In this document: piece after piece, positions 13,133 to 14,551 of the stretch | Numbering within the stretch: position 1 is the stretch's first letter | Layout of the letters: every line of letters starts with the position of its first letter | Origin: CALGLS01 sp047626155 | GTDB taxonomy: Bacteria > Bacteroidota > Bacteroidia > Chitinophagales > Saprospiraceae | Length of the DNA: 14,551 nt | Reading direction: 5' to 3' | Assembly: GCA_047626155.1 (NCBI GenBank) | Contig: JBLHRR010000148.1 | Location: 1 to 14,551 of the forward strand | The notes under the pieces: generated by a model | Seen by the model: the letters and a program-made list of their open reading frames with translations, nothing else | Databases searched by the model: none | What the model was told of the DNA's origin: nothing | Position numbers and translations under genes: made by a program

Positions 13133-14551
13133 TTAATTTATCGATCCGACAAAACCCGCCAGCCGTCCCTTTGCTTCCCAGTACTCCCGTACCGTTCTTG
13201 TATATTGTCGTTGTGCCTGGTCTTTTTCTCGTTGCGCCAATGTCAACTCCGTGATGCTGATTGATCCAAGGACGTAACTTTCTTTTGTAATTTCAAAACG
13301 CTCTAAAGCAATTTTTTGAATCGATTCTGTTAGCTCCAAATCTTGAATCAAAAAATTCACTTCCTCTGCGGTTTGTCGCACGGTTGTTTCAAAAGTTCGT
13401 TTTTGTTGTGCTACTGATCGCTGCGTAAAATCGTGCTGTGCTTGTGCAATTCCGACCTGGGCTTTCCGTGCCCCCCAGTCCAAAATCGGCACGGTTAATT
13501 GCAGTTGTGCAAACTGTTCCTGTTTAGGATCGTTATAGATGTCACCTATTTTTTTGGAAGATCTAACCAAACCGAAAGAGGCGTTGATATCTACTTGTAG
13601 GCCACTTTCTCTTTTTGCTTTTTCCAAGTCACGATTCACTTCCAGCAGCATTCGCTGTCGCGAAATGGGATCGTGGTGATTAGTAAGTGCTTTTTGTAGT
13701 GCCGTTGTTGGATCAATAATTTCTTTGTTCACTTCCTCTGGGAAAACAGGCTGAATCGCTTCTTCATTATAAGGACGTCCTAGGAAATCATAGATCGCGG
13801 CAGAAGCATAAAAAACGGACTGTTCTGCTCTGCGCCTAGATTGTTGTGCAGAGATTAATTCCAGTTGTAATTGTTTTAAACCTCCTTTAGAAATACGCCC
13901 CAAAGACAAACGCTCCTCTGCTATTTCAAAAAGCTGTTGATTACTTTCCTCATTGTTTTTTGCAATCTCAGCTTCCTGATATGCCACCAGTAAATCAAAG
14001 AATAGGGTAGTGGCTGTTGTTTGAATTGCAAGAAGGTCTACATTAAATTTTTTCTGCGCCTCGGTTTGTTTTATCGGTTCCAGTTTCTTGTCCCATTTCA
14101 TGGAATTGAATCCGAACAGCGGTTGGTATAAGCCAATTTGAATAGGGTTCCCATTGTATAGTTTCGTATCGTTTTCAAAATCGTCAAATCGTTGGAGGCC
14201 AGAATTCAGAAATACGGTTCCTCCTGTTTGGGGGATATTCTGGACAAGAGATAAGCCTAGTGTAGAGTTATTGTTACGAATGGGTTGAAATTGAATGGTT
14301 CCATCCGGCTGTACAATCTCTCTGAACGTTCTGGCGAAGTTTGGAAAATTAGCAGATGCGGAAAGGTTTGGCTTTAAGCCTGCTTTGTATAGTTTGTAAT
14401 TCCAATCCGCTTGTTTGATATCTAACTGCGCCTCTTGTGCGGCTATATTTTGCTGAGTGGCCATTTCCAAAAAATCAGTTAGAGACAGTTGCTCAATGGA
14501 TTGTGCATTTCCATTTGTGCTAATAGAAACGAAAGCCAAACAAAAGAGAGG
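13133..14551 (-). CDS. TolC-family outer-membrane efflux protein (5' end outside window)
   Basis: 472 codons are visible, ending with the stop at 13133; the frame is still open at base 14551. The visible N-terminus PLFCLAFVSISTNGNAQS is the hydrophobic core and cleavage region of a signal peptide whose start is outside, so the TTG at 14539 is not the true start. Two long alpha-helical, glutamine/glutamate/arginine-rich repeats fit the OEP fold: QLFEIAEERLSLGRISKGGLKQLQLELISAQQSRRRAEQ in the first half and ERFEITKESYVLGSISITELTLAQREKDQAQRQYTRTV in the second. It should form the trimeric outer-membrane channel of a tripartite export system with the ABC genes downstream. The membrane fusion protein normally needed between them is not in the window and may lie just upstream. 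Confidence 0.9.
   Translation of the reverse strand, partial: PLFCLAFVSISTNGNAQSIEQLSLTDFLEMATQQNIAAQEAQLDIKQADWNYKLYKAGLKPNLSASANFPNFARTFREIVQPDGTIQFQPIRNNNSTLGLSLVQNIPQTGGTVFLNSGLQRFDDFENDTKLYNGNPIQIGLYQPLFGFNSMKWDKKLEPIKQTEAQKKFNVDLLAIQTTATTLFFDLLVAYQEAEIAKNNEESNQQLFEIAEERLSLGRISKGGLKQLQLELISAQQSRRRAEQSVFYASAAIYDFLGRPYNEEAIQPVFPEEVNKEIIDPTTALQKALTNHHDPISRQRMLLEVNRDLEKAKRESGLQVDINASFGLVRSSKKIGDIYNDPKQEQFAQLQLTVPILDWGARKAQVGIAQAQHDFTQRSVAQQKRTFETTVRQTAEEVNFLIQDLELTESIQKIALERFEITKESYVLGSISITELTLAQREKDQAQRQYTRTVREYWEAKGRLAGFVGSIN

Noticed and set aside
1..14551. CRISPR array, tRNA or rRNA genes
   Set aside because: No regularly spaced direct repeats and no recognisable tRNA or rRNA sequence was seen when reading the non-coding intervals on both strands.

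Overview
The window looks like a chromosomal segment from a member of the Bacteroidota, plausibly a Saprospiria/Cytophagia-type marine or environmental bacterium. The evidence is AT-rich DNA, three proteins or fragments ending in type IX secretion (T9SS) type-A C-terminal sorting domains, A-rich leaders instead of strong Shine-Dalgarno sites, a DUF5706/PycTM-like membrane protein, and a sigma-54 two-component pair next to MacB/FtsX-type ABC genes. The assignment is by protein style only; there is no rRNA or other phylogenetic marker.

Left part (1-4434), a rearranged accessory region. A DDE transposase (IS4/IS701-like) runs leftwards out of the window from 1273. At about 1411/1412 its end abuts the last 43 codons plus 3' flank of a secreted T9SS protein. 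This 182-bp remnant is an almost exact copy of 4253-4434. At 1593/1594 the homology stops abruptly inside another reading frame: a T9SS beta-propeller-like protein that has lost its own start. Two intact tandem paralogues of the truncated gene follow (2610-3476 and 3522-4385). So there are at least three copies of one secreted Cys-containing protein, one destroyed next to an IS.

Middle (4386-6593). A 420-bp stretch without a convincing gene is followed by a secreted CotH-kinase-like protein, a perfect 16-bp-stem hairpin, and a stand-alone three-helix membrane protein of the DUF5706 (PycTM, Pycsar-effector-like) type with no nucleotide cyclase beside it.

Right part (6659-14551), all on the minus strand. 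In transcription order: a TolC-family outer-membrane protein (5' end outside the window), a MacB/LolD-type ATPase, two FtsX/MacB-type permeases overlapping by one base, a sigma-54-dependent NtrC-type response regulator and an NtrY-like histidine kinase. The likely logic is an envelope export or extraction machine together with its own sensor and enhancer-binding regulator. No membrane fusion protein is inside the window. Intergenic spaces in this half carry an 81-bp nested palindrome, a 19-bp word shared by two spacers about 5 kb apart in opposite orientation, and short AT-rich or GTAGCG/GCAACG repeats. I found no tRNA, rRNA or CRISPR array.
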